Part shown: piece after piece, positions 1-8,379 of the stretch | Layout of the letters: the number at the start of each line of letters is the position of its first letter | Position numbering within the stretch: the stretch's first letter is position 1 | NCBI GenBank assembly: GCA_963764215.1 | Contig: CAVXRS010000008.1 | Coordinates: 186,001 to 250,000, forward strand | Direction of reading: 5' to 3' | DNA from: JAFDWI01 sp963764215 | GTDB lineage: Bacteria; Actinomycetota; Acidimicrobiia; Acidimicrobiales; Iamiaceae | Length of the DNA stretch: 64,000 nt | Position numbers and translations under genes: made by a program | Notes under the pieces: generated by a model | The model's input: only the letters and a program-made list of their open reading frames with translations | What the model was told of the DNA's origin: nothing | The model's database searches: none

Positions 1-1
1 T

Positions 2-856
2 GGGTTCGTCGTTCTCACCAAGCCCCGGATCATCGAGCTCCTCCTGGTGACGACGGTTCCGACCCAGATCGTCGCCGCCCGAGGGATTCCGGGCATCTGG
101 ATCATGGTGTGCACCGTGGTCGGCGGAACACTGGCAGCCGGGGGCGCCCACGTGATCAACATGTACGTCGATCGCGACATCGATGCGCTCATGGAACGCA
201 CCAAGAACCGACCGCTGGTCACCGGTGTCGTCAAACCCAACGAGGCGCTGGTCTTCGCGGCCGTCCTGGAAATCGCCGCGTTCGCCCTGTTGTGGACGAC
301 GGTGAATCTGATCAGTGCGGTCCTGGCCTTCGCCGCGTTCGCCTTCTACGTCGTGGTCTACACCCTCTGGCTCAAGCGGACGACCAGCCGCAACATCGTC
401 ATCGGCGGCGCAGCCGGTGCCGTGCCCGTGCTCATCGGTTGGACCTCGGTGACCGGACATCTCGCCTGGCCGCCGGTGATCCTGTTCCTCGTCATCGTCT
501 ACTGGACCCCGCCGCACTTCTGGGCGCTCGCGATCCGCTACCGGGACGACTACTCGGCCGCCCAGGTGCCGATGCTGCCCAGCGTCGAGGGCTACCACCG
601 CACCGCGGTCCGCATTCTCGGCTACACCCTGGTGCTCTGGGCGCTCACCCTCGTCTTCGGCCCGGTCGCCGACATGGGGCTCATCTACTGGGCGGCAGCC
701 ATCGTGCTGGGTGGCATCTTCACCTGGATGGCCGTCGATCTGCTGCGCACCGAATCACCGAAGGTCGCCATGCGACTGTTCAGCTTTTCGATCACCTACG
801 TGACCCTGTTGTTCGGGGCGATGGTGGTCGACCAGTTGGTACGGTGGGGCCACTGA
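2..856 (+). CDS. ctaB: Protoheme IX farnesyltransferase (heme O synthase), 5' end missing
   Basis: This UbiA-superfamily integral membrane enzyme transfers a farnesyl group to heme b to make heme O for aa3-type oxidases. The frame is open from base 2, where LTKPRIIELLLVTTVPT matches the conserved N-terminal segment of CtaB, so only a short piece is missing to the left. The prenyl-diphosphate/Mg motif NMYVDRDIDALM and the second motif YRDDY are present. About seven hydrophobic segments follow in the usual pattern. It lies 117 bp upstream of a subunit-I-like gene and the full oxidase operon, which fits its role in cofactor supply. Identification is firm; only the start codon is out of view. Confidence 0.95.
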   Translation, partial: GFVVLTKPRIIELLLVTTVPTQIVAARGIPGIWIMVCTVVGGTLAAGGAHVINMYVDRDIDALMERTKNRPLVTGVVKPNEALVFAAVLEIAAFALLWTTVNLISAVLAFAAFAFYVVVYTLWLKRTTSRNIVIGGAAGAVPVLIGWTSVTGHLAWPPVILFLVIVYWTPPHFWALAIRYRDDYSAAQVPMLPSVEGYHRTAVRILGYTLVLWALTLVFGPVADMGLIYWAAAIVLGGIFTWMAVDLLRTESPKVAMRLFSFSITYVTLLFGAMVVDQLVRWGH

Positions 857-900
857 TGGCCGGATGCGAGTCCACCGGGGCCGCGCCGTGGACGGCAAGT

Positions 901-929
901 TTGTCAACGGTGATCGGGGGCTGTGTAAT
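901..929 (+). promoter_or_regulatory. Candidate sigma-70-type promoter for the oxidase operon
   Basis: The gap after ctaB contains TTGTCA at 901-906 and TGTAAT at 924-929, separated by 17 bp, with a TG two bases before the -10 box. Transcription would start near 936, about 38 bp before the chosen ATG at 974. The match to the consensus is good, but it rests on sequence alone. Confidence 0.5.
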
Positions 930-973
930 GTCCGGAGCCGTTGGCGTCGCCAGAGACGAAGGTCCCGCATCGC

Positions 974-2629
974 ATGGAACTGACTGAAACCAGACCAGCC
1001 GCCGAGACCGAGGCGCTGGACGCGCTCACCAGACCCGCCGGTCTGAGTGGGTTGCTCGGCACCGGTGACCACAAGGCACTCGGGCGCATCCTCGTCACGT
1101 TCTCGATCCTCGTGGTGGCCGCCTCGCAGGTGCTGGGATTCCTGCTCCGCCTCGACACCATCGACGGCAAGCGCCATCAACTGTTCGGCGCGGCCAGGTA
1201 CTACTCGCTCGGAACGCTGCAACCCACCGCCGTCGTGCTGGTCGGCCTGATCCCGCTGATGCTGGGGATCGCGTTGATCGTGGTGCCGTTGCAGATCGGT
1301 ACCCGGGCCCTGGCCTTCCCCCGCGCCGCCGCACTCGGGGTGTGGAGCTACTTCGTCGCGGGCGCCCTGTTGATCGTCTCGTATTTCACGGGAGGGGGCG
1401 CACCGCTGGATACCGGGATCGCCGGGATCAAGGTCGTCACCCGTTCTGCCTCGGTCGACCTCTGGGCGCTGTCGTTGGTGCTGCTGGCCGCGTCGATCGT
1501 GGTTCTGTCCGTCGTCCTCGTCACCACCGTGTTCACCCAGCGTGCACCGGGCATGAAGATGCGACGGATCCCACTGTTCTCGTGGTCCATCGTCGTCGCC
1601 GGCATCCTGTGGTCGTTGACGCTGCCGGTGGTCGCCGCACTCATGTTGCTGGTCTGGGTCGACCACAGTCACGGGGCGATCTTCTCGGGGACGTCCGGCG
1701 CGTTCAGCCAGATCGCCTGGGTGTTCGGTCAGCCGCAGATCTACGCCCTGGCCATTCCCGTGCTCGGCATCGCCGGTGACGTGGTCACGACGTTCACCCG
1801 GACGCGGGACGGCTTCCGCCGCTCGCTGCTGATGTTCTGGGTGGGACTCTTCGGCATCCTGTCCTTCGGGGTCTACGACATGACCGCCTACGCCGTGTTC
1901 GGGGAGAACGCCCTGCCCCAGATGCGGTTCGACAATCCGGTGACGATCTTCGCGTCGATCCTGATCGTGATCCCCGTGTTCGGCATGCTCCTCCACGTCG
2001 GCGACGCGTTCCTCCGCAGCTCGGACTCCGGTGGCGTGGTCAAGGGCGCACCGCTGCCCGGTGCGATCATTTCGATCCTGCTTCTCATGGCCGCCGTGCT
2101 GCTCGGCGTGTTCACCCCGATCCAGAGCCTCGGGCTGCGCGGGACCCTCTATGACGATGCCGTGGTCCAGTTGGTCATCGGGTCGGCGATCGCAGCCGCC
2201 TCCGCAGCGCTGTTCCACTGGGCGGCCAAGATCGTCGGGGCGCAGGCGTTCAAACCGATGGGGATCGTGGCTGCGGTTCTCGCGCTGGCCGGCTCCGGGG
2301 CGATCGCCGTCGCCGACGTGCTCTCGGCGATCACCGGCTCCGCCATCCGCCACCAGCGGGGGACCGAGGGGTTGAACACGCTCGCCGTCATCGGTTGGGT
2401 CGCGATCGCGGGCACGGTGTTCCTCACGATCGTGGCGCTCGTGGTGGCGCTGAAGCGCTACGGCGATCCCGACGTCGAGACCGAAGCCGACCCCTGGGGC
2501 GTGGGACAGTCGCTGGAGTGGGCGACGGCGTCCCCGCCGCGGTATGAGAACTTCGTGGAGATTCCGCCGGTGTCCTCCGAGGCGCCACTACTCGACGAAC
2601 TGACCGTCGAAGAGGAGGTGGACCAGTGA
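974..2629 (+). CDS. Degenerate cytochrome c oxidase subunit I-like membrane protein (ligands lost)
   Basis: The 551-residue protein has the subunit I topology and recognisable family landmarks, such as VPLQIGTRALAFPR and TQRAPGMKM, which align with the true CtaD encoded 3 kb downstream. Every metal-binding position is changed. The low-spin heme His of MHGTTM is Gln83 in LQPTAV. HPEVY is QPQIY (Gln253, Tyr257). The CuB His-His pair of AHHMF is Tyr301-Asp302 in VYDMT. The HFHY pair has no equivalent. It therefore cannot hold the heme-copper centre. It opens the operon and its stop overlaps the next GTG. An upstream in-frame TTG at 941 is possible; ATG 974 is preferred. The role is unknown; a structural or assembly partner of the oxidase is an inference. 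Confidence 0.8.
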   Translation: MELTETRPAAETEALDALTRPAGLSGLLGTGDHKALGRILVTFSILVVAASQVLGFLLRLDTIDGKRHQLFGAARYYSLGTLQPTAVVLVGLIPLMLGIALIVVPLQIGTRALAFPRAAALGVWSYFVAGALLIVSYFTGGGAPLDTGIAGIKVVTRSASVDLWALSLVLLAASIVVLSVVLVTTVFTQRAPGMKMRRIPLFSWSIVVAGILWSLTLPVVAALMLLVWVDHSHGAIFSGTSGAFSQIAWVFGQPQIYALAIPVLGIAGDVVTTFTRTRDGFRRSLLMFWVGLFGILSFGVYDMTAYAVFGENALPQMRFDNPVTIFASILIVIPVFGMLLHVGDAFLRSSDSGGVVKGAPLPGAIISILLLMAAVLLGVFTPIQSLGLRGTLYDDAVVQLVIGSAIAAASAALFHWAAKIVGAQAFKPMGIVAAVLALAGSGAIAVADVLSAITGSAIRHQRGTEGLNTLAVIGWVAIAGTVFLTIVALVVALKRYGDPDVETEADPWGVGQSLEWATASPPRYENFVEIPPVSSEAPLLDELTVEEEVDQ

Positions 2630-3264
2630 CCGCGGATCTCGCCCGGATCGAGACCGCCCCGATCGAAGGGGCCCGGCAGGCGACCCCGCTCCGCCCCAGT
2701 TCCCAGCTGATCGCAGCAAGCCTCTTCGGCGCCGGCTCGATCATGGCGATGGTGGCGCTGGTGGCGCTGTACACCGCGACGCGTCAGACGGCGGTGGCGG
2801 CGCATGCCACCTGGATCCCCACCGGTGGTCTGCCGCTGACGGGTCCGAACACGGCCCTGTTCACGTTGCTGCTCTCCATCCCCGCGATGCTCTGGGCCCA
2901 GCAGGCGGTGCGCAACGACGACCGGCAGAGTCTCTGGGTGGCTTACGGCATCGTGCTGCTGCTGGGTGCGGCATTCGTCAATGCCGAGTCGTTCATCCTC
3001 ACCAACCTCCACCTCGCCCAGGGCTCGGGTGGGTCCCCGGGTATCGCCAAGAGCAACGTCGCCCTTCTGATCATCACGATCGTCGGGGTGCACCTCGCGA
3101 TGCTGGGGGCTGCGATGGCTGCGGTCCTCGTGAGTGGGTTCCGCACCCTGGGTGGACGCGCCGACAGCCGAAATCGTGACTCGGTCGACGCGGTTGCGCT
3201 CTACTGGTACGTGGTGGTGGGGTTGTTCGCCCTTCTCTGGTTCGCCGTCTACGTGATGAAGTAG
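2626..3264 (+). CDS. Cytochrome c oxidase subunit III-like membrane protein (divergent paralog)
   Basis: The 212-residue protein has about five membrane segments. Its C-terminus VDAVALYWYVVVG parallels the canonical subunit III end VIGLYWHFVDVVW encoded at 7352-7984, with the conserved His replaced by Tyr. A Glu inside the membrane (VNAESFIL) sits where subunit III has QVYEFT. The GTG start overlaps the preceding stop by 4 bp, so it is translationally coupled to the degenerate subunit-I-like gene. The two probably form a pair mirroring subunits I and III. The assignment rests on pattern alignment with the neighbouring true subunit; the function is unknown. Confidence 0.65.
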   Translation: MTADLARIETAPIEGARQATPLRPSSQLIAASLFGAGSIMAMVALVALYTATRQTAVAAHATWIPTGGLPLTGPNTALFTLLLSIPAMLWAQQAVRNDDRQSLWVAYGIVLLLGAAFVNAESFILTNLHLAQGSGGSPGIAKSNVALLIITIVGVHLAMLGAAMAAVLVSGFRTLGGRADSRNRDSVDAVALYWYVVVGLFALLWFAVYVMK

Positions 3265-3280
3265 GAAAGTCGCCGCCGCA

Positions 3281-4129
3281 ATGTTGACCACCGGATCCAA
3301 ATACCTGTTCGGCTCGGCGCTGCTCGCCCTCGTCGGTGCCTTCTTCGTCGCCGTCGCCACGTCGGGGCACACCGTCGGCATGGCCGAGCTGACCGGCGCG
3401 ATCAGCCTCGGGTACAAAGGACCGGTCGGCGCGCACTTCGCCTACGCCATGCTCGTCGGCTACGCCGGTGTCGCCATCCTCATCGGCGCCATCCTGTCGG
3501 TGACCCGTGACGGCGATCCCGAACGGGGCGCGCGCATCCAGGGTCTGGAGGCGCCCGCTCCGGTCCTTCCCGTTCGAGGAGCCAACCACTGGCCGCTGAT
3601 CGGTTCCTTCGGTGGTGCCCTGATCATCCTCGGGTTGGTCTACAGCCCGTATCTCTTCCTCGCCGGGTTGGTCGTCGCGGGGATCTCCGCCCTCGAATGG
3701 GTGATCTACGCCTGGTCGGACCGGGCGACGGCCGATCCGTTCGCCAATCAGCGGGTCCGCCAACAGCTCACGTATCCGCTCGACTTTCCGCTCTTCGCGA
3801 TCACGGCGATCTTCCTGTTCGTCTTCGGGGTTTCGCGCATTCTGATCGCGTTCTCCGAGGGCACCGACGTGATCATCTTCGGAGCGGTTCCGGCCGCGGC
3901 GTTCGCGGTCGCGATCATCTTGAACTTCAGACCTCGGATCTCCCGGAACACCATCGCCGCGCTCGCGGTCGTCGGCTGTCTGGTGGTGATCGGACTCGGC
4001 GTCGCCGGAATGGTCAAGGGGCCGGCCCAGGTGGAGCATCACGAGAACACGCCGCACCCCTACAAGATCCAGGGAGCGTCGCTCGGCGCCCCGCTCTCGG
4101 TTCGTAGCGCCGGGGAGGAGACCCGATGA
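3281..4129 (+). CDS. Seven-helix membrane protein of unknown function in the oxidase operon
   Basis: I do not recognise this 282-residue protein. It has about seven predicted membrane helices: roughly residues 7-28, 48-70, 105-122, 126-145, 163-187, 190-212 and 220-240. A short hydrophilic His-rich tail (VEHHENTPHPYK) follows. There is no motif for heme or copper binding of a known family. It starts 16 bp after the subunit-III-like gene and its stop overlaps the ATG of ctaC (ATGA), so it is co-translated with the oxidase. A role in assembly, or as an accessory subunit with the two degenerate paralogs upstream, is an inference from position only. Confidence 0.6.
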   Translation: MLTTGSKYLFGSALLALVGAFFVAVATSGHTVGMAELTGAISLGYKGPVGAHFAYAMLVGYAGVAILIGAILSVTRDGDPERGARIQGLEAPAPVLPVRGANHWPLIGSFGGALIILGLVYSPYLFLAGLVVAGISALEWVIYAWSDRATADPFANQRVRQQLTYPLDFPLFAITAIFLFVFGVSRILIAFSEGTDVIIFGAVPAAAFAVAIILNFRPRISRNTIAALAVVGCLVVIGLGVAGMVKGPAQVEHHENTPHPYKIQGASLGAPLSVRSAGEETR

Positions 4130-5337
4130 ACCGCCCTGCTGGCCACACGAGTCGACCCGGCCGACGGGGGGTCGCCAAGACGACCGGCCTCGGGGTCGCC
4201 ATCGCCGCGCTGGTGGCCGTCGCCTCGGGCTGTGTGTCGAACGCCAAACAGGACTCGCTCAAGCCCAAGAGCCACTACGCGGACACCATCTACAATCTGG
4301 TCGTTCCGGTCTTCATCATCGGTGGTGTCATCGCCGTGCTTGTGCTCGGAGTCACGTTGTACTCCTCCGTGCGCTACCGGGCCCGCCACGAACATCCCGA
4401 CGAGATGGAAGCTCCCGAGCAGGTCCACGGGAACTTCGTGTGGGAGCTGGGCTGGACGATCGCCCCGGCCGTGATCCTCTTGTTCGTCGGCATCTTCACC
4501 GTGCTCGCCGTGTTCCAGCTCGCCAAGCAGCCGCCGCCGCAGAACCCCCACGTCGAAGTGATCGGGCAGCAATGGTGGTGGGAGTTCCGCTACGACCTCT
4601 CCAAGACCGAGAAGGAATCGCAGCGCAAGTACAACGACATCGTGACCGCGAACGAAATGGTCATTCCGGCCGGCGAGAACGTGAGCCTGCGGATGAACTC
4701 CCGTGACGTGATCCACGGTTTCTGGGTTCCCGAGTTGCAGGGCAAGCGCGACGTCGTCCCGGGGCGGACCACGATGTTCAACATCGCGGCCAAGAAGCCC
4801 GGCGTCTACTACGGCCAGTGCACCGTGATCTGTGGACTCAGCCACGCCAACATGCGACTTCAGGTCATCGCCCTGCCCCGGGCACAGTACGAGGAGTGGG
4901 TGGCTCGCCAGGTGAAACCGGCCACGATGCCCACGTCCGGCCTCGCCAAGGAAGGGGCCGGGCTGTTCAAGTCCCAGTGCGGCGTCTGTCACACGGCGCG
5001 GGGCATCCACACGGCGAACCCCAAGAAGAACCCGCTCACCGCGGGCGCAGCACCTGACCTGACCCACCTGATGAGCCGGACGACGTTCGCCAGCGGGACC
5101 TACGACCTGCGGATCGACTCGAAGCGCTGTCGGGCGCTGGGACTGAACTACGCGAAGGACCCGAGCTGCATCAACACCGCCGAGCTGCGGGCGTGGTTGC
5201 ATGATCCCGAGTCGATGCTGCCGATGGCACCGAACGGGATCAACGGTCGATTCGGAACCATTCGGGGCATGCCGAACCTCAACTTGAGCCCGGCAGCCCT
5301 CGATCAGCTCGTAGCATTCCTCGAGACACTCAAGTAA
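4126..5337 (+). CDS. ctaC: Cytochrome c oxidase subunit II with fused cytochrome c domain
   Basis: This subunit receives electrons and passes them through CuA to subunit I. A lipoprotein-type signal ends at Cys36 (VASGC). Two membrane helices (about 55-77 and 100-124) precede the cupredoxin domain with GQQWWWEFRYD. The CuA site reads Cys232-TVI-Cys236-GLS-His240-AN-Met243; the usual Glu between the cysteines, which binds through its backbone, is Val. A C-terminal cytochrome c domain has the heme motif CGVCH (Cys285 to His289) and a later Met-rich stretch (MLPMAP). The fusion is the caa3-type arrangement. At 403 residues the length is normal for the fused form. ATGA overlap couples it to the upstream gene, and ctaD follows after 18 bp. 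Confidence 0.95.
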   Translation: MNRPAGHTSRPGRRGVAKTTGLGVAIAALVAVASGCVSNAKQDSLKPKSHYADTIYNLVVPVFIIGGVIAVLVLGVTLYSSVRYRARHEHPDEMEAPEQVHGNFVWELGWTIAPAVILLFVGIFTVLAVFQLAKQPPPQNPHVEVIGQQWWWEFRYDLSKTEKESQRKYNDIVTANEMVIPAGENVSLRMNSRDVIHGFWVPELQGKRDVVPGRTTMFNIAAKKPGVYYGQCTVICGLSHANMRLQVIALPRAQYEEWVARQVKPATMPTSGLAKEGAGLFKSQCGVCHTARGIHTANPKKNPLTAGAAPDLTHLMSRTTFASGTYDLRIDSKRCRALGLNYAKDPSCINTAELRAWLHDPESMLPMAPNGINGRFGTIRGMPNLNLSPAALDQLVAFLETLK

Positions 5338-5355
5338 GAAGGAAACGATTCGCCC

Positions 5356-7359
5356 ATGGCCATCGTCGAGGCACCCCGCCCGCTCAGCATTCCGGAACCG
5401 GATCTCCCCGAATCGTCGCCGCTCGGGGTGTTCAAGCGGCCCACCGCGACCACCGGCTGGCGGAGCTGGGTCACCACGATCGACCACAAGAAGATCGGCA
5501 AGATGTACGGCTTCTCGTCGGTCATCTTCTTTCTCATCGGCGGCATCGAAGCGCTGGGCATCCGCACCCAGCTGGCGACCCCGAACGGCACACTCCTGAG
5601 CGCGGAGACCTACAACCAGTTCTTCACCATGCACGGGACGACGATGATCTTCCTGTTCGTCATGCCCCTCGGTGTGGCGTTCATGAACTACTTCGTCCCC
5701 CTGCAGATCGGGGCACGCGACGTGGCGTTCCCCCGCCTGAACGCGTTCGGTTTCTGGACGTTCCTCGCCGGTGGTCTCATGCTGAACTCCAGCTTCATCC
5801 TCGGCGGCGCCCCGGACAACGGCTGGTACAATTACGCGCCGAACTCGCTCGTGGTGTACTCGCCGACCCACGGGATCGACTTCTGGACGGTCGGGCTGCT
5901 CACCACCGGTGTCGCCTCGATCGTCACCTCGATCAACTTCATCACCACGATCGTCAACATGCGGGCGCCGGGCATGACCTGGATGAAGGTTCCCATGTTC
6001 ACCTGGATGGGTCTGGTCGGGCAGGTCATGCTGCTGTTCGCCATGCCGGTGCTGGCCGCGGCACAGTTCATGTTGCTGTTCGACCGCCGCTTCGGAGCCA
6101 ACTACTTCCAGGTCTCCCAGGGGGCCGACCCGCTGCTGTGGGAGCACCTGTTCTGGATCTTCGGTCACCCGGAGGTCTACATCATGATCATGCCCGCCTT
6201 CGGGTTGACCTCCGAGATCATTCCCGTGTTCTCCCGCAAACCCCTGTTCGGGTACAAGGTCATGGTCATCTCCGGGATCGCGATCGGATTCCTCGGCTGG
6301 GGGGTGTGGGCCCACCACATGTTCACCTCCGGTATGGGGCCGGTGTCGGTGGCGTTCTTCTCCGTCGGCTCGATGACGATCGCCGTGCCGACCGGGGTGA
6401 AGATCTTCAACTGGATGGCCACGATGTGGCGGGGCCAGATCCGCTTCACCACGGCCATGCTCTTCGCCGTGGGGATGTTCACCATGTTCACCCTCGGGGG
6501 CATCTCGGGCATCACCCACGCCGTCGCCCCGGCCGACACCCAGCAACACGACACCTACTACGTCGTCGCCCACTTCCACTACGTGCTGTTCGGCGGGGCG
6601 GCGCTCGTGTTCTTCGGGGCCTTCTACTACTGGTGGCCCAAGATGTTCGGCCACCATCTCAGCGAGAAGCTGGGCAAGTGGAACTTCTGGCTGATGATGA
6701 TCGGCTTCAACCTGACCTTCGGGCCCCAGCACATCCTGGGTCTGCAGGGCATGCCCCGCCGTGTCTACACCTACCTGCCCGGGTACGGCTGGTCGCTGTG
6801 GAACATGGTTTCGACGATCGGGTCGTACATCCTGGCGTTGTCGGTGCTGCTCTTCCTCATCAACGTGGTCGTCTCCCGTCGCAAGGCCCACGCCGCGGGG
6901 CAGTTCACCTGCGAACCCGACCCGTGGGACGCGCGGACCCTGGAGTGGATCACCTCGTCGCCGCCTCCGGAATTCGACTTCTATGAAATCCCCGACGTGC
7001 AGGACCTCGACGAGGCCTGGCACCGCAAGTACGCCGAGGACGAACACGGTCGCCTGGTCCGGGTCTCCAAGATGGAGGACGTGATGGACAAGCCGACCGG
7101 GCGGGTCCCGCACATGCCCTCGCCCTCGTACTGGCCGATCGTGGCCGCCTTCGGGATGCTGCTCCTCGGCTACGGCATCATCTTCAACCTCGGGCTCTGC
7201 GCGGTCGGCGGTTTCGTGCTCTTCGTGGCGCTGATGGCCTGGGGGATCGAACCCTCCACCGACGAAAGTGCGCATCCGCCCGAGTCGCCGGAACCGGACG
7301 AACAGGGTTCGGGTGTGCAGCTCGAAGTTCCGTCCCAAACGGAGGTCGCCGGTGTCTGA
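5356..7359 (+). CDS. ctaD: Cytochrome c oxidase subunit I (catalytic)
   Basis: This is the heme-copper catalytic subunit, 667 residues with about 12 membrane helices. All ligands are present: His93 in MHGTTM (low-spin heme), His271 and Tyr275 in HPEVY (CuB and cross-linked Tyr), His320-His321 in AHHMF (CuB), and His406 and His408 in HFHY (hemes). The Glu of HPEVY marks an A-type D-channel oxidase. A soluble C-terminal extension after the last helices carries EPDPWDARTLEW and an acidic stretch, then two more hydrophobic segments. A similar DPWG..LEW segment ends the degenerate paralog at 974-2629, evidence that the two are related by duplication. The stop overlaps the ctaE GTG. Confidence 0.97.
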   Translation: MAIVEAPRPLSIPEPDLPESSPLGVFKRPTATTGWRSWVTTIDHKKIGKMYGFSSVIFFLIGGIEALGIRTQLATPNGTLLSAETYNQFFTMHGTTMIFLFVMPLGVAFMNYFVPLQIGARDVAFPRLNAFGFWTFLAGGLMLNSSFILGGAPDNGWYNYAPNSLVVYSPTHGIDFWTVGLLTTGVASIVTSINFITTIVNMRAPGMTWMKVPMFTWMGLVGQVMLLFAMPVLAAAQFMLLFDRRFGANYFQVSQGADPLLWEHLFWIFGHPEVYIMIMPAFGLTSEIIPVFSRKPLFGYKVMVISGIAIGFLGWGVWAHHMFTSGMGPVSVAFFSVGSMTIAVPTGVKIFNWMATMWRGQIRFTTAMLFAVGMFTMFTLGGISGITHAVAPADTQQHDTYYVVAHFHYVLFGGAALVFFGAFYYWWPKMFGHHLSEKLGKWNFWLMMIGFNLTFGPQHILGLQGMPRRVYTYLPGYGWSLWNMVSTIGSYILALSVLLFLINVVVSRRKAHAAGQFTCEPDPWDARTLEWITSSPPPEFDFYEIPDVQDLDEAWHRKYAEDEHGRLVRVSKMEDVMDKPTGRVPHMPSPSYWPIVAAFGMLLLGYGIIFNLGLCAVGGFVLFVALMAWGIEPSTDESAHPPESPEPDEQGSGVQLEVPSQTEVAGV

Positions 7360-7984
7360 AGCAGCGCTTTCGGCCAACGATCCGATCGAGCACCACGACC
7401 CCTACCCGGGTCTGAGCCTGCACACCAGTACCAAGATCTCGCACTCCAAGCTGGGGATGTGGCTGTTCCTGGCGTCGGACTGCCTGCTCTTCGGCGCGTT
7501 CATCTCGGCGTACCTGCTCTACAACGGTCGGGCCCAGCAGGGACCGACCCCGGGGGATGTCATCAACATCCCGTTCACCTCGGTGTCGACGTTCGTGCTG
7601 CTGATGAGCTCGCTCACCATGGTGCTGTCGGTCTCGGCCGCCCATCGTGGCGACCAACAACGGCTGCGGCTCTGGTTGATCGCCACAGCCGTCCTGGGAG
7701 CGTCGTTCATCGCCGGCCAGGTGTACGAGTTCACCGGGATGTACCACCAGGGCCTCGGCTACACCACCAACATCTTCGCATCGGCCTTCTACAGTCTCAC
7801 CGGCTTCCACGGCACCCACGTCACGATCGGGATCATCCTGTTGTTGGTGCTGCTCTCGATGTCGCTGCGGGGTAAGTTGCCCAAGGAGAAGGCCGAGGTC
7901 GTCGAGGTCATCGGTCTGTACTGGCACTTCGTCGACGTGGTCTGGATCGTGATCTTCACCGTCGTCTACCTGATTCACAAATAG
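7352..7984 (+). CDS. ctaE: Cytochrome c oxidase subunit III
   Basis: Subunit III of the aa3/caa3 oxidase, 210 residues and five helices, is typical of the short actinobacterial form. Landmarks are KLGMWLFLASDCLLFGAF near the N-terminus, GQVYEFT, GFHGTHV and the C-terminal YWHFVDVVWIVIF. The start is taken as GTG 7352, which overlaps the ctaD stop and is preceded by GGAGG at 7341-7345. A longer in-frame reading inside ctaD would add an unrelated Arg-rich stretch. Confidence 0.95.
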   Translation: MSEAALSANDPIEHHDPYPGLSLHTSTKISHSKLGMWLFLASDCLLFGAFISAYLLYNGRAQQGPTPGDVINIPFTSVSTFVLLMSSLTMVLSVSAAHRGDQQRLRLWLIATAVLGASFIAGQVYEFTGMYHQGLGYTTNIFASAFYSLTGFHGTHVTIGIILLLVLLSMSLRGKLPKEKAEVVEVIGLYWHFVDVVWIVIFTVVYLIHK

Positions 7985-7994
7985 GGGAACCCAC

Positions 7995-8348
7995 ATGTCC
8001 GACCAGGCGGCCAATGCGACCTTCGAACCGTCCACCGGTTTCGAGGACCCGGCGCTCACCCACGGCGCGAGCGACCAGACCTATGTGATGGTGGCGATCT
8101 TCCTCGCGGTCATGACCGCGATGGAGGTGATCTGCAGCTACACCGAGCACCGCCTCGGGCCGTTCTACGACTGGGTGCTGATCACGCTCATGGCGATCAA
8201 GTTCTTCACGGTGGCCCTGTACTTCATGCATCTGCGCTACGACCGGGCGCTGTGTCGACGGGTGTTCTTCTTCGGACTCGGCCTCGCCTCGTCGGTGTAC
8301 GTGTTGGCACTGGCCACCTTCCGGTACTGGGCTCCCGGCTTTCGGTGA
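7995..8348 (+). CDS. ctaF: Cytochrome c oxidase subunit IV (prokaryotic COX4 type)
   Basis: The 117-residue protein has three hydrophobic helices and the family's MAIKFFTVALYFMHLRYD segment. It starts 10 bp after ctaE with GGGG upstream. Size, helix pattern and position match the small subunit IV of actinobacterial oxidases, which stabilises the CuB centre during assembly. The symbol follows actinobacterial usage and is less certain than the family. Confidence 0.85.
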   Translation: MSDQAANATFEPSTGFEDPALTHGASDQTYVMVAIFLAVMTAMEVICSYTEHRLGPFYDWVLITLMAIKFFTVALYFMHLRYDRALCRRVFFFGLGLASSVYVLALATFRYWAPGFR

Positions 8349-8379
8349 GCCAACGCCGTGACTGACGTCGGTTGAAACC

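Noticed and set aside
4060..7377. A 1105-codon open frame on the minus strand opposite ctaC and ctaD
   Set aside because: It lies exactly antisense to firm oxidase genes, is His/Asp/Gly-rich in the way of high-GC shadow frames, and shows no domain.
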